A DNA stretch of 64,000 bases from Marinobacter sp. ELB17. Its GTDB lineage: Bacteria > Pseudomonadota > Gammaproteobacteria > Pseudomonadales > Oleiphilaceae. Below the pieces are notes generated by a model that was not told the DNA's origin, ran no database searches, and saw only the letters and a list, made by a program, of their open reading frames with translations. The position numbers were made by a program, and so were the translations under genes. Location of the stretch: the NCBI RefSeq assembly GCF_000169375.1, contig NZ_AAXY01000009.1, positions 92,934 to 156,933 on the forward strand, given 5' to 3'. Positions 50,222 to 60,117 of this stretch are shown here, piece after piece (the stretch's first letter is position 1; every line of letters begins with the position of its first letter).

Positions 50222-50770
50222 ATGACCGACCCCGAACGTAATCAGCTATCTGGAAAAGCCCTTGAGGCCTACGATCGCATGCTTGAGCAGGTGCAGAGCC
50301 GCCTTCGTACGGTGCAGGAAACCTCGATGGAAACCTTGGAAGAGGAGATCGACAAAGCGATCGAAGCCGAACATGAACTGCAGGAAATGACTCGAGATGA
50401 GCTGAGCTTGTTGGGGGCTTACCTGCAGCGGGATCTGGAGCATTTACTGGACTTTGTGGGAGAGACCGGAGAAGGCCTGGCGGAATGGCTGCAACTGGAT
50501 CTGTCGTTACTGGAGCAACGGCTGACCGAACGCCTGTTGTCGGTTGCTGATCAAACGATGGTTGATACGCTGGCACTGCGCCAGAAGCTGGAAAGCCACG
50601 AGGCCGGGCAGTATATCTCCGGTGAAGTGGCCACCGCAGGCATGTTCCGCTGCCTGAACTGCGAGCACATGTTATGCCTTACCTCCACCAGCCATCTGCA
50701 GCCCTGCGAAGCCTGCGGGTCGCACTATTACGAGCGGGTGACCAGTCGCTGGCCAATTAAGGTAAGTTGA
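50222..50770 (+). CDS. Zinc-ribbon protein, DUF1451 type
   Basis: A 182-residue protein: about 130 residues of helix rich in Glu and Leu with coiled-coil character, then a C-terminal zinc ribbon with FRCLNCEHML and LQPCEACGSHYY (four cysteines). This combination is the DUF1451/YgiT-like zinc ribbon family of unknown role. ATG 50222 is chosen because AAGGAAA lies 6 bases upstream; an in-frame start at 50093 adds a segment that does not look coding. It is found next to leuS in related genomes. It converges with lnt (11-base gap). Confidence 0.8.
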   Translation: MTDPERNQLSGKALEAYDRMLEQVQSRLRTVQETSMETLEEEIDKAIEAEHELQEMTRDELSLLGAYLQRDLEHLLDFVGETGEGLAEWLQLDLSLLEQRLTERLLSVADQTMVDTLALRQKLESHEAGQYISGEVATAGMFRCLNCEHMLCLTSTSHLQPCEACGSHYYERVTSRWPIKVS

Positions 50771-50781
50771 TTTGTGGCCTG

Positions 50782-52344
50782 TTAGAGCTTCGGTATAACC
50801 CGCTCGCGGACAAACACAATCAGGATGAGCGCAAACGTCAGTACCGGCCAAGATGACGTCACCATATAAGGCGTGCTGCCGCTGGCGCCGTAGATCTCGC
50901 CGGTCATAACAGCACGTTCGAACTGCGGAATGCGTTCGGTTATCTGGCCTTTATTGTTGATGATCGCGGTGACGCCGTTATTGGTGCCGCGCAGCATGTA
51001 GCGTCCGGTTTCCAAAGCTCGCATTCGGGCCAGTTGCAGGTGCTGCAACGGCCCGATGGAATCACCAAACCAGCCGTCATTGCTGATAGTCAGCAGCAGA
51101 TCCGTGTTCAACGCGTTGCGTGCCAAAAAATCCGGATAGGCCACTTCGTAGCAGATAAACGGCATTACCCGCAGCCCATTCGCAGTCAGAGCCGATTGGT
51201 TTTTCGGGCCTGGCGTGAAACTAGACATGGGCAAATCAAAAAAACCGATCAGTCCCCGCAGATATTTCTCCAGCGGCACGTACTCACCAAATGGCACCAG
51301 TTTCTGTTTGTGATAAATGCCTTCGCCGGCGCCCAGTGCGGTAATGCTGTTGTGGTAGGTAAAGCCTTCCGAGCGCTCACTGAAGCCGTACCAGGGTATG
51401 CCCGTAATCAGTGTGCTGTTCTCGCCCAGACGTTCGTTGATATGGTCAATGATTTTGCCGGCTTTATCCTGGGGGATAGGAATGGCGGTTTCCGGCCAAA
51501 GAATAATGTCGGTGTTCCAGTAGTCTTCGGTCATGCCCAGATACGCCACAATCTGGTCTTTCAGAAACTCCGGATCCCACTTGATCTGTTGGGGAATATT
51601 GCCCTGCATGGCGGCCACTGATGTGGGCTCTTGTGCCAGAGTCGTCCAGTCAGTGCGATTCAGGGCAGGGGCGATCAACCAGGGGAGTAGCCCCGCGACC
51701 ACCACGGTGGCAGCAAAAGTGTGCCGCGTTTGTAGTATCAGCCAGAGCGCGCCATAGGCGGCAACGGCGGTCGTTATTATGGCGAGAGTGACCAGATGCA
51801 CTCCGCCTAGGGGCGCTAACCCAGCCAGCGGCCCGTCGGTGTGCGCGGTGCCCAGATACAGCCAGGGAAAGCCTGTGAGCACCCATCCCCGTAGCCAGTC
51901 GCCCAAAAGCCATATAGCCGGGAATAGCAACAGCCGGCGCACCGCGCTGGAACGCGCGAGCTTGCCCCAGAACCAGAACGCCAGGGCATGAAACAGAGCC
52001 AGGCCAGCCACAAACAGCGCGGTCAGCACAATGGCGATCCACTGACTGGTATTGCCGTACTGGCTGATGCTGACGTATACCCAGCTGGCGCCGCTGGCGA
52101 ATAGTCCAAAGCCGGTAAGCCAACCGGCGCGGAACAGCTGGCTGGACGCCAGAGGCACGCACACCAACAGAATCAGCAATATGGAAACAGGACCCAGCCA
52201 CCATAAATAGTAGGGCGCAAAGGTCAGGGTTTGCAGCCCGCCGGCAATCAACAGCAGCGCGGCTCCTAACCAGCGGTTGGCTGACAGGGAGCGGGTGACG
52301 GCAGAGGGAATGCTGGCGGGGTGTTGGTTGCTAATGTTATTCAC
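50782..52344 (-). CDS. lnt: Apolipoprotein N-acyltransferase
   Basis: Lnt adds the third acyl chain to lipoproteins at the inner membrane. It has 520 residues: five to six membrane helices over the first ~200 residues, then a periplasmic nitrilase domain whose catalytic triad is visible as Glu in WPETAIPI, Lys in KQKLVPFGEYVP and Cys in MPFICYEVAYPD, and a last C-terminal helix. The start codon is GTG at 52344, directly after the corC stop with no gap. Confidence 0.95.
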   Translation of the reverse strand: MNNISNQHPASIPSAVTRSLSANRWLGAALLLIAGGLQTLTFAPYYLWWLGPVSILLILLVCVPLASSQLFRAGWLTGFGLFASGASWVYVSISQYGNTSQWIAIVLTALFVAGLALFHALAFWFWGKLARSSAVRRLLLFPAIWLLGDWLRGWVLTGFPWLYLGTAHTDGPLAGLAPLGGVHLVTLAIITTAVAAYGALWLILQTRHTFAATVVVAGLLPWLIAPALNRTDWTTLAQEPTSVAAMQGNIPQQIKWDPEFLKDQIVAYLGMTEDYWNTDIILWPETAIPIPQDKAGKIIDHINERLGENSTLITGIPWYGFSERSEGFTYHNSITALGAGEGIYHKQKLVPFGEYVPLEKYLRGLIGFFDLPMSSFTPGPKNQSALTANGLRVMPFICYEVAYPDFLARNALNTDLLLTISNDGWFGDSIGPLQHLQLARMRALETGRYMLRGTNNGVTAIINNKGQITERIPQFERAVMTGEIYGASGSTPYMVTSSWPVLTFALILIVFVRERVIPKL

Positions 52345-53196
52345 TTACAACTCACTGCGGGTAACCTGTAATAAGCGAATAACACGGTTGTCGGCGTTGG
52401 CAATGGTAAAACGCAAGCCACCGAATTCAACCGTTTCACCGCGCCTTGGCAGGTGTCCGAATTCCTTGAGAACCAGGCCGCCAATGGTGTCGAATTCTTC
52501 TTCGTCAAAACTGGCGCTGAAGGCTTCATTAAAGTCATCAATGGGGGTCACGGCTTTCACCGCCCAGCTATCATCGCCGTGGGTTTTGATGTGGGTTTCT
52601 TCGTCGAAATCGTGCTCGTCTTCGATCTCGCCCACAATCTGCTCCAAGACGTCCTCGATGGTGACCAGCCCGGCGGTACCGCCGTACTCGTCAACCACCA
52701 TCGCCATATGGTTACGATTTTCTTTAAATTCCTTGAGCAGCTGGTTCAAGCGCTTGCTCTCGGGCACAAAATTGGGCGGTCGCAGAATTTCGCGGATATG
52801 ATTCCAGTCCAGCTCGCCATCCATCGCCAGTGGCAACAGGTCTTTGGCCAGCAGCACGCCAATGACGTCATCCGGGTTATCGCCAATCACCGGAAAACGG
52901 CTGTGGGCGGAGGAGATGATTTCACCAAGGAATTCACGGGGGTCCTGGTTCGCTTTTACCGTAATCATTTGCGAGCGAGGAATCATGATTTCTTCAACGC
53001 GCATGTCCAGAACCTGCATCGCACCTTCGATGATGCTCATGGCATCGGTGTCGATGATTTCTTGGGCTTCGGCATCGCGCAGAATTTCCAGCACGTCTTC
53101 TACAGACTCTGGCCCGCTGGAAAAGGCCTGTGATATACGCTCCAGCCAAGATTTGTTACTGCTACCCTGGCTGTGACTCGAGTGATCATCGCTCAT
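52345..53196 (-). CDS. corC: Magnesium/cobalt efflux-associated CBS protein CorC
   Basis: CorC-type protein of 283 residues: two CBS domains (about 60-190) and a C-terminal CorC_HlyC domain. It lacks the N-terminal membrane domain of the larger CNNM/DUF21 proteins, so it is the short cytosolic form. Family motifs include VEEIMIPRSQM, LGEIISSAHSRFPVIGDNPD and MVVDEYGGTAGLVTIEDVLE. It is located between lnt and ybeY, overlapping ybeY by 4 bases, the standard arrangement ybeZ-ybeY-corC-lnt. Confidence 0.94.
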   Translation of the reverse strand: MSDDHSSHSQGSSNKSWLERISQAFSSGPESVEDVLEILRDAEAQEIIDTDAMSIIEGAMQVLDMRVEEIMIPRSQMITVKANQDPREFLGEIISSAHSRFPVIGDNPDDVIGVLLAKDLLPLAMDGELDWNHIREILRPPNFVPESKRLNQLLKEFKENRNHMAMVVDEYGGTAGLVTIEDVLEQIVGEIEDEHDFDEETHIKTHGDDSWAVKAVTPIDDFNEAFSASFDEEEFDTIGGLVLKEFGHLPRRGETVEFGGLRFTIANADNRVIRLLQVTRSEL

Positions 53197-53669
53197 GAGT
53201 CTTTTTCGGTTACCTCTGCGTGGTCGTAAGGATTGGTAATGCCGATCTGCGCCAGCAGACGTATTTCGAGGCCTTCCATTTCCTCTGCCTCGTTATCGTC
53301 GATGTGGTCGTAGCTCTGCAGATGCAGCATGCCATGAATAATCATATGCGCCCAATGGGCGTGAGTGTCTTTGTACTGTTCCCGGGCTTCTTGTGCAACT
53401 ATTGGAGCACAAATAACCAGATCACCCGCTAATAGAATCTGTATACCGGCGGGCGCTTCAAATGGAAATGACAAGACGTTCGTCGGTTTGTCTTTTCCGC
53501 GGTACTGGAAATTCAAGGCCTGCATTTCAGATTCGTCAACGATACGAATGGTCACTTCGGTTGGCTCATCGCCCTGCCAGGCCAACTGCGACCACTGCCG
53601 GAATTGGTCTTCCGACGGGATGTTCGCCGCGTCGCTGACTAACTGTAAGTCCAGCGTAACGAAGTTCAC
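53193..53669 (-). CDS. ybeY: Endoribonuclease YbeY
   Basis: YbeY is a zinc-dependent endoribonuclease involved in 16S rRNA maturation and ribosome quality control. It has 158 residues. The zinc triad HGMLHLQSYDH is intact, and NVLSFPFEAP is conserved. It overlaps ybeZ by 4 bases upstream and corC by 4 bases downstream, so translation is coupled along the cluster. Confidence 0.95.
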   Translation of the reverse strand: MNFVTLDLQLVSDAANIPSEDQFRQWSQLAWQGDEPTEVTIRIVDESEMQALNFQYRGKDKPTNVLSFPFEAPAGIQILLAGDLVICAPIVAQEAREQYKDTHAHWAHMIIHGMLHLQSYDHIDDNEAEEMEGLEIRLLAQIGITNPYDHAEVTEKDS

Positions 53670-54661
53670 CGCTCGTTGCTGTCGTTGCGATCGTTGCCAT
53701 CGTTAATAGCACCGTAAGCTTCAACGATACGCTGAACCAGCGGGTGGCGAACCACGTCTTTGGATTCAAAACGAATAAAACTTATCCCGGCGACATTATT
53801 CAGCACCGTGGCGGCGTGAATTAGCCCTGAATTCTGGCCGCGGGGTAGGTCAATCTGAGTCGTGTCCCCGGTAATTACCGCGGTAGAGCCAAAGCCGATG
53901 CGGGTCAGGAACATCTTCATCTGCTCGCGGGTGGTGTTTTGGCTTTCGTCCAGAATGATGAACGAGTTGTTCAGTGTGCGCCCGCGCATGAACGCCAGCG
54001 GTGCAATCTCGATCACGCTTTTTTCAATCAAACGCGTTACGTGTTCAAAACCCAGCATCTCGTAAAGAGCGTCGTACAGCGGGCGCAGGTATGGGTCGAC
54101 CTTCTGCGCCAGGTCGCCGGGCAGGAAACCCAGTTTTTCACCCGCTTCCACCGCCGGGCGCACCAGCAGTATGCGTTTAACTTGCTCGTCTTTTAATGCT
54201 TCCACTGCGCAGGCAACCGCTAGCCAGGTTTTACCCGTACCCGCTGGCCCAATGCCAAAGTTTATGTCGTGGGTGCGAATATTGTGCACATATCGCTGCT
54301 GGTTGGCACCACGAGGTTTGGCGGTTAGCTTCGGGGTTTTGATAATGGTTACGGCACCGTCAAACGGTACCTCTTCCGGCAACCGTTCAAAACCGGTTTC
54401 GCGAATATACAGATGCACGGTGTCTGGCGTCAGATCCTCGGTGGCTTCTGTTTCCCGATACATGTGCCGCACAACCTCAGTGGCGGCTGCCACATTTTCG
54501 GTCGCACCCTGAACGCGGAAGTGATGCCCGCGGCGGCTGATAGAAACCTGCAAGCGACGCTCAACCTGTTTCAGATTTTCATCAAACTGGCCGCAAAGGG
54601 TCGTTAAACGGCGCTGATCAATCGGGTACAAATCAAATTGTCTGGAATCGTTGGTGTCCAA
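53666..54661 (-). CDS. ybeZ: PhoH-family ATPase YbeZ
   Basis: YbeZ is a PhoH-like ATPase associated with YbeY. It has 331 residues: an N-terminal KH-like region, then the P-loop ATPase with Walker A GPAGTGKTWLA and Walker B FIILDESQNTT. The start is TTG at 54661, with GGAG 6 bases upstream; no ATG further upstream fits. It is the first gene of a run through lnt; miaB is 78 bases upstream on the same strand. Confidence 0.93.
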   Translation of the reverse strand: MDTNDSRQFDLYPIDQRRLTTLCGQFDENLKQVERRLQVSISRRGHHFRVQGATENVAAATEVVRHMYRETEATEDLTPDTVHLYIRETGFERLPEEVPFDGAVTIIKTPKLTAKPRGANQQRYVHNIRTHDINFGIGPAGTGKTWLAVACAVEALKDEQVKRILLVRPAVEAGEKLGFLPGDLAQKVDPYLRPLYDALYEMLGFEHVTRLIEKSVIEIAPLAFMRGRTLNNSFIILDESQNTTREQMKMFLTRIGFGSTAVITGDTTQIDLPRGQNSGLIHAATVLNNVAGISFIRFESKDVVRHPLVQRIVEAYGAINDGNDRNDSNER

Positions 54662-54739
54662 GTTTTCTCCGTTTTACTCCCGTGGTTCTTTTAGGGAGCA
54701 TTTTTTGATTTTGTTGCTATCGGTGATGGGTGAATTCTT

Positions 54740-56086
54740 TTAATACAATTCCGAATCCACCGGCAAACCACGCAAGGAATTCGAATAAGCCTCTACAATC
54801 TCAACATCTATAAAATGCCCGATAGCCGCTGAATTCTCATGGCGGAAATTGACGATGCGGTTGTTCTCCGTGCGGCCTGAAAACTCGCCCGGATCCTTTT
54901 TGGAAAGACCGGTCACCAAAATGCGCTGCGTGGTGCCCACCATTTTGCGGCTGATGTCCATAACCGTTTGGTTGATACGATCCTGCAGAATCTTCAGACG
55001 CTGCTTCTTCACCGCCATCTCCGTATCATCTGGCAAATCTGACGCCGGAGTGCCGGGGCGTGCGCTGTAAATGAAGCTGAACGACATATCGAAACCAATG
55101 TCGTTGATCAGCTTCATAGTGTCTTCAAAATCTTTCTCGGTTTCACCGGGGAAACCAATGATGAAGTCCGATGAAAAACTGATGTCCGGTCGAATCTTGC
55201 GCAGGCGGCGAAGTTTGGATTTGTACTCCAAAGCCGTATGGCCGCGCTTCATGGCTGAGAGTATGCGATCAGAGCCGCTTTGCACCGGCAGGTGCAGGTG
55301 GCTAACCAGTTCTGGTACCTGCTCGTACACATCAATCAACGCATCGGTGAATTCCACCGGGTGTGAGGTGGTGTAGCGAATGCGGTCGATGCCATCAATG
55401 GTAGCAATCAGCGTGATCAGCTCCGCCAAGTCCATCACATCGCCATCGTGAGTGTCGCCACGGTAGGCGTTCACGTTCTGGCCCAGAAGGTTAATTTCGC
55501 GCACGTTCTGTGAGGCCAGATGAGCCACTTCCGCAATCACATCGTCCGCCGGTCGGCTGACTTCTTCACCGCGGGTGTAGGGCACCACGCAGAATGTGCA
55601 GTACTTGCTGCAGCCTTCCATAATCGACACAAATGCAGACGGGCCATCGGCGCCGGGTTCTGGCAGGTTGTCGAATTTTTCAATTTCCGGGAAGCTGACA
55701 TCGACCACGCCAACGCCGTTACCCTTCGCCCGTACCTCGGTAATCATGGCCGGCAAACGGTGCAGGGTTTGCGGGCCGAAGACCATATCTACAAAGGGCG
55801 CACGGTCAATAATCGCCTGGCCTTCCTGACTGGCCACGCAACCGCCAACGCCGATGATCAGCCCCGGTTTGTTCTTTTTCAGATTTTTCCAGCGACCCAA
55901 TTGGTGAAACACCTTTTCCTGGGCTTTTTCGCGAATGGAGCAGGTATTCAGCAATAGAATATCGGCGTCTTCCGGGCTGTCGGTCATTTCAACCGCTTCA
56001 CCGACTTTTAACAGATCAGCCATGCGAGATGAATCGTATTCGTTCATCTGGCAGCCGTGGGTTTTGATGAATAACTTTTTGGCCAT
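54740..56086 (-). CDS. miaB: tRNA-2-methylthio-N6-dimethylallyladenosine synthase
   Basis: MiaB adds the methylthio group to i6A37, the product of MiaA. It has 448 residues, complete: an N-terminal UPF0004 domain ([28 protein letters not shown] cysteines), a radical SAM domain with [15 protein letters not shown], and a C-terminal TRAM domain. ATG 56086 is preferred over a start at 56140. Contrast with rimO at 60118, a relative that is truncated after the first of these domains. Confidence 0.96.
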   Translation of the reverse strand: MAKKLFIKTHGCQMNEYDSSRMADLLKVGEAVEMTDSPEDADILLLNTCSIREKAQEKVFHQLGRWKNLKKNKPGLIIGVGGCVASQEGQAIIDRAPFVDMVFGPQTLHRLPAMITEVRAKGNGVGVVDVSFPEIEKFDNLPEPGADGPSAFVSIMEGCSKYCTFCVVPYTRGEEVSRPADDVIAEVAHLASQNVREINLLGQNVNAYRGDTHDGDVMDLAELITLIATIDGIDRIRYTTSHPVEFTDALIDVYEQVPELVSHLHLPVQSGSDRILSAMKRGHTALEYKSKLRRLRKIRPDISFSSDFIIGFPGETEKDFEDTMKLINDIGFDMSFSFIYSARPGTPASDLPDDTEMAVKKQRLKILQDRINQTVMDISRKMVGTTQRILVTGLSKKDPGEFSGRTENNRIVNFRHENSAAIGHFIDVEIVEAYSNSLRGLPVDSELY

Positions 56087-56256
56087 GGGTCTCAACGCAA
56101 CTGGATGTATTGGGTGCCCGCAGTCAGGATTTTCGGGCAAGAAGCTTTCGGAAACATTTTGAAAAGATCAACTGTACATTATAACGGCGCGATCATTCCG
56201 CAACCAGCGTTGTCTCGGTAATCTGCCAGATTTGCAATGGTGTGGCTCCGGCGTTT

Positions 56257-57873
56257 TTATGCGGACTTCTCATGCCTTCTGTTGATACTGAGCGCCATAG
56301 CTTCGGCGACTTTAATGCCGTCTATGGCCGCCGACAGAATGCCACCGGCATAGCCCGCGCCTTCACCGGCGGGGTACAAGCCTTGGGTGTTGATGCTCTG
56401 AAAATCTTTACCGCGCTTTATACAGATAGGTGCAGACGTTCGGGTTTCCACACCGGTCAATAGCGCATCTTCCAAAGCAAAGCCTTTAATTTTTCTGTTG
56501 AAAACCGGAATGGCTTCGCGGATAGCCTCGATGCAAAAATCAGGCAGAGCTTTCGACAAGTCGGTCAGTTTGATGCCGGGTTGGAAAGAGGGCACGACAC
56601 TGCCGACCGTCTCGGAGGGCGTTCCCTTTAAAAAGCTACCGACTTTCTGCGCCGGAGCATCGTAGTTGGAGCCACCTAACACGTAGGCATTACGTTCGAG
56701 TGCTCGCTGGAAATCGATCCCTGCCAATGGATTGCCAGGGTAATCTGACGGATCAATACCCACTACAATCGCACTGTTGGCATTACGCTCGGCACGGGAA
56801 TACTGGCTCATACCATTGGTCACCACGCCATGCTCCTCCGAGGCGGCAGCCACTACAGTGCCACCCGGGCACATACAAAAGCTGTATACAGAGCGCCCAC
56901 TTTTACAGTGATGAACCAGCTTATAGTCGGCGGCACCCAGAATCGGGTTGCCCACATTTTTGCCAAAACGCGCTTTATCAATGACGGATTGTGGGTGCTC
57001 GATGCGGAAACCAACAGAAAACGGCTTGGCCTCGATATACACCTTGTTATCGTAGAGCATCTGGAAAGTATCGCGGGCACTGTGACCAATCGCCAACGCG
57101 ATGTGTCTGGAATTGATCACTTCGCCATCGGCTAATACCACACCGGTAATCTGGCCGTTGTCGATTTGCACACCGTCAACGCGGGCGCTGAAACGTATAT
57201 CGCCCCCCAGTTCGATGATTTTCGCACGCATCTGCTCAACCATAGTTACCAGCCGAAAAGTACCTATATGCGGCTTGCTGACAAACATGATCTCGTCCGG
57301 CGCTCCGGACGCCACAAATTCGGTTAATACCTTACGACCGTAGTGATTCGGGTCTTTCACCTGGCTGTAAAGCTTACCGTCAGAGAATGTTCCGGCGCCG
57401 CCTTCCCCAAACTGCACATTGGATTCGGTATTAAGGATTTTCTTGCGCCAAAAACCAAAGGTGTCTTTCGTACGCTCACGCACCTCTTTGCCGCGATCCA
57501 GAATAATGGGCTTATAACCCATCTGCGCCAGCACCAGTCCGGCCAACAGACCACAGGGCCCAAAACCGATGACAACCGGGCGTTCCTGACAATCTGCCGG
57601 GGCGTTCGCTACGAACTGATAGCTCATATCCGGAGTTGCCTTAATCAACTGATGTTCAGCAAATTTTTCGATCAGGGATTCGTTATGGGTCGTCTCAACA
57701 TCGAGCGTGTAAATAAGCATGATATTGGTTTTTTTACGGGCATCGTATCCGCGCTTATGCACGTGAATGCTGACCAGATCTTCGGCCGTGATTGATAAAC
57801 GATCCAATACAGCGCTGGTCATCGCCTGATCATCGTGATCAAGCACCAGTTGAATATTCGTCAGCCGTATCAT
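56257..57873 (-). CDS. NAD(P)/FAD-dependent oxidoreductase, COG2509 family
   Basis: A 538-residue flavoprotein of the uncharacterised COG2509 group. An N-terminal domain of about 95 residues is followed by the FAD-binding motif VVIGFGPCGLLAG and the central block NVQFGEGGAGTFSDGKLYSQ. The sequence also has SFCMCPGGTVVAAASEEHG and ends in GEGAGYAGGILSAAIDG, all typical for the group. Substrate is unknown. Its start overlaps the 3' end of the 92-residue gene by 4 bases, so the two are likely co-translated. Confidence 0.82.
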   Translation of the reverse strand: MIRLTNIQLVLDHDDQAMTSAVLDRLSITAEDLVSIHVHKRGYDARKKTNIMLIYTLDVETTHNESLIEKFAEHQLIKATPDMSYQFVANAPADCQERPVVIGFGPCGLLAGLVLAQMGYKPIILDRGKEVRERTKDTFGFWRKKILNTESNVQFGEGGAGTFSDGKLYSQVKDPNHYGRKVLTEFVASGAPDEIMFVSKPHIGTFRLVTMVEQMRAKIIELGGDIRFSARVDGVQIDNGQITGVVLADGEVINSRHIALAIGHSARDTFQMLYDNKVYIEAKPFSVGFRIEHPQSVIDKARFGKNVGNPILGAADYKLVHHCKSGRSVYSFCMCPGGTVVAAASEEHGVVTNGMSQYSRAERNANSAIVVGIDPSDYPGNPLAGIDFQRALERNAYVLGGSNYDAPAQKVGSFLKGTPSETVGSVVPSFQPGIKLTDLSKALPDFCIEAIREAIPVFNRKIKGFALEDALLTGVETRTSAPICIKRGKDFQSINTQGLYPAGEGAGYAGGILSAAIDGIKVAEAMALSINRRHEKSA

Positions 57874-58148
57874 TTTGAAACACCCTCAACTTCAACCACC
57901 GTTCTAACGTCAGATCGCTCAATAATCTTCACCAGAGTCGATTGAATCGCATCGTTTTTCCGGGCGTCAGTATCGCTCGAAAATGCCTGCTTCTGAGGCT
58001 CTGCGTTTTCCTCCGCAACAAATGAAATAACAACTTTCGTAGCGGAATCCGGCGTTTCTCCAAAGTATTCCAACGAAATCAACGGATAGCCATCAAAGCC
58101 CTTCTTTACCAGCTTCGCGATCCGCTTTTTTGCCTTATCGATATTCAT
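57870..58148 (-). CDS. Small conserved protein, unknown function
   Basis: A 92-residue protein with basic N-terminus (MNIDKAKKRIAKLVKKGFDG), a beta-strand-rich middle and a tail ending VRTVVEVEGVSK. It has no signal peptide or membrane segment. I do not recognise the family. It overlaps the flavoprotein gene by 4 bases. A function linked to the flavoprotein is a guess. Confidence 0.65.
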   Translation of the reverse strand: MNIDKAKKRIAKLVKKGFDGYPLISLEYFGETPDSATKVVISFVAEENAEPQKQAFSSDTDARKNDAIQSTLVKIIERSDVRTVVEVEGVSK

Positions 58149-58341
58149 AATAAAAGCCCGCTAATAAACAGCTCAAAAAAAGTAAAACAAGTATAAATGA
58201 AACAGGCCTACTTCCTAAAAAAGAAAAAATCGAACAGACCTATTCTAAAAAAACATTAGGCCGCAACCACAAAGTCATGTCGGCCGCGTGGCCACCCACC
58301 AAAGCTCAGTCCCGAGATTTAGCCACCCAACCCAAGCCAAT

Positions 58342-59373
58342 TTACTCCGCGCGAGTATCAAGATAACGCTGCAACTGCTCCCGCAAAACCTTAGGCAAAC
58401 GAGTAATCGTCAAAGAATCCTTGTCGCGGTCATAATAAACCGCCTGATTCATCAAATCCGACGAAAAGGACACGCTCATACCACCACCCGATCCCCCAAT
58501 TCGCACCAGCTTCTTCACCTTACGATGATCCGGATGCAGCACGCCGCTTGCGGGCAACTCAGCCGTTTTACTGGCGAACTCGCGAAAACGCTCAGGTTGG
58601 TCTTCATCGAGATAACCCGATAACGCCTCGATGGCCACCGGCTCCCCCAGAGCGTGCTGCTCCTTGCAAAACTCATAGGCGCGGCTGCGCACTTCGCCGG
58701 CTTTATCTGGCTGCTCGTTTTTTGCGAAAGCTTCCACCGCGTCCAGAAACGTCAGGGTCTCTTTTTCTACATCTACCTGATTGGTAAAACCGCAAAGACG
58801 AATAAACAGCTCACCCGGCTCAGCGGTGCCGCGGGCGTGTACCAGCGTCAGATAGTTGCTGTCGCTGTCGCTGCTGGCACCGCCATCACGCTGCCAGTCG
58901 GTAAGCTCGATTCGCAGCGCCAGGCTCAACCGTGAAAGGCTGAGAATGTCGGTAGCGTCTAACGCCTGGTTGCCATCAAATCGCATGGCGCTGTCGGCCT
59001 CTACAACCAGCAAGTACGCAACCTCTGTATCCGCTAGGGCCTCGTGCACCAGCATCAAATGGCCGTGATGCTCTTCCTGACAGCCGCTGAGCAGTTCCTG
59101 CCATTGATCGAACAGCCGGCTGCTCATGGCCGCAAAGCCCTGTTTGCCTTCCAGGTAATCTTTCAGCCAGCTACTGAAAGGGCTTTCGCTGATATCGTCA
59201 GAGAAACGGCCGAATTTCTTTCCGGGTTTGGCGTTGAACAGACGCTTCATCTGTTTGTGCAGGGCTTCGTAATCCCCACCGGGCTCTTCCAGAGCTTCGC
59301 CGCTGCGCAAGCGTGCAGGTTGCCCCGGCTGATATTGGCTGGCGAAAGCGGTGCGAAGATATTTGATTGCCAT
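58342..59373 (-). CDS. yejK: Nucleoid-associated protein YejK/NdpA-like
   Basis: A 343-residue protein of the YejK/NdpA family, associated with the nucleoid in E. coli. Visible features are a conserved GKKFGRFSDD segment, the LMLVHEALADTEVAYLLVVE block and the C-terminal region KVKKLVRIGGSGGGMSVSFS. ATG 59373 is preferred over a start at 59436. The 193 bases downstream (58149-58341) are AT-rich and carry no gene. The exact role in this organism is not shown by sequence. Confidence 0.85.
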   Translation of the reverse strand: MAIKYLRTAFASQYQPGQPARLRSGEALEEPGGDYEALHKQMKRLFNAKPGKKFGRFSDDISESPFSSWLKDYLEGKQGFAAMSSRLFDQWQELLSGCQEEHHGHLMLVHEALADTEVAYLLVVEADSAMRFDGNQALDATDILSLSRLSLALRIELTDWQRDGGASSDSDSNYLTLVHARGTAEPGELFIRLCGFTNQVDVEKETLTFLDAVEAFAKNEQPDKAGEVRSRAYEFCKEQHALGEPVAIEALSGYLDEDQPERFREFASKTAELPASGVLHPDHRKVKKLVRIGGSGGGMSVSFSSDLMNQAVYYDRDKDSLTITRLPKVLREQLQRYLDTRAE

Positions 59374-59472
59374 GGAATAGCGGCTCCCTGATGGTTGAAC
59401 GAATAATGCCGAGTCTGATTGCAGCTCAGGCGGCAAGGTATTGTAATGGTTTTGGCGGGGAGTTCGGGGCTT

Positions 59473-59880
59473 TCAGGCAGATTTGCCGCGTTCATTGAGA
59501 AGACTGCGTACATACTGGTCAACACAAGCGCATCCACCGCCTTCAAATTCTTCAAATTGAATGCCAACCTGAAACCGGTCTTGGGCAATTCGTCGAAAAT
59601 GCACAATATTACCTGCGGCGATAATGACCGGCTGTGCCGGTTGCATGGGCACGGAAAAACGGGCTTTCACCGGCATGGGGTTTCCCGGCGTCAGTGCCCG
59701 GTTGCCTTGGGCCAGCAAGTTCGCCGTCGATTGATCGCACGATACCATCACACCTGAACGCGACAGGTTTGCCGTTGTGCAATTGCACTGGCAACCATCT
59801 GGTCTTTCAAGAACGATATCGGCCGTAACGTCAACCCGTTGTTGATCGCGTAGACTCGGCTGTGCAGATGTGGATTTCAT
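59473..59880 (-). CDS. PilZ-domain protein
   Basis: A 135-residue protein with a PilZ cyclic-di-GMP-binding fold: an RxxxR-type motif RDQQR near the N-terminus, NLSRSGVMV (the D/NxSxxG motif) and the following beta-barrel, then an alpha-helix ending DQYVRSLLNERG. This single-domain form is common in Pseudomonas and relatives, where such proteins affect motility or exopolysaccharide. It is separate from the big PilZ gene at 9213. It is divergent from the rimO fragment. Confidence 0.8.
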   Translation of the reverse strand: MKSTSAQPSLRDQQRVDVTADIVLERPDGCQCNCTTANLSRSGVMVSCDQSTANLLAQGNRALTPGNPMPVKARFSVPMQPAQPVIIAAGNIVHFRRIAQDRFQVGIQFEEFEGGGCACVDQYVRSLLNERGKSA

Positions 59881-60117
59881 AGGCAGTGGTCGGGCTCAAT
59901 CAGTCTGATGATTATATGGTTGGAATTCGTTTGTTTTACAGTGTGGCAGATTATTTGCTTTTTTCCGGATGGATGTTCACAAATTTTCACTTGAAATGAT
60001 CCATTGTAGATGGAACAGGTTTCGGCTTTTGCTGTAGCGGCGCGCCCGACTGGTGTAAAATACCGCTTCCATTTATTTGCGCTGATACGCCCGGCACCAG
60101 GAATTACGAACCGCTCT

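Noticed and set aside
56087..56256. Gene between miaB and the COG2509 flavoprotein
   Set aside because: No frame with a plausible start or family signature was seen.
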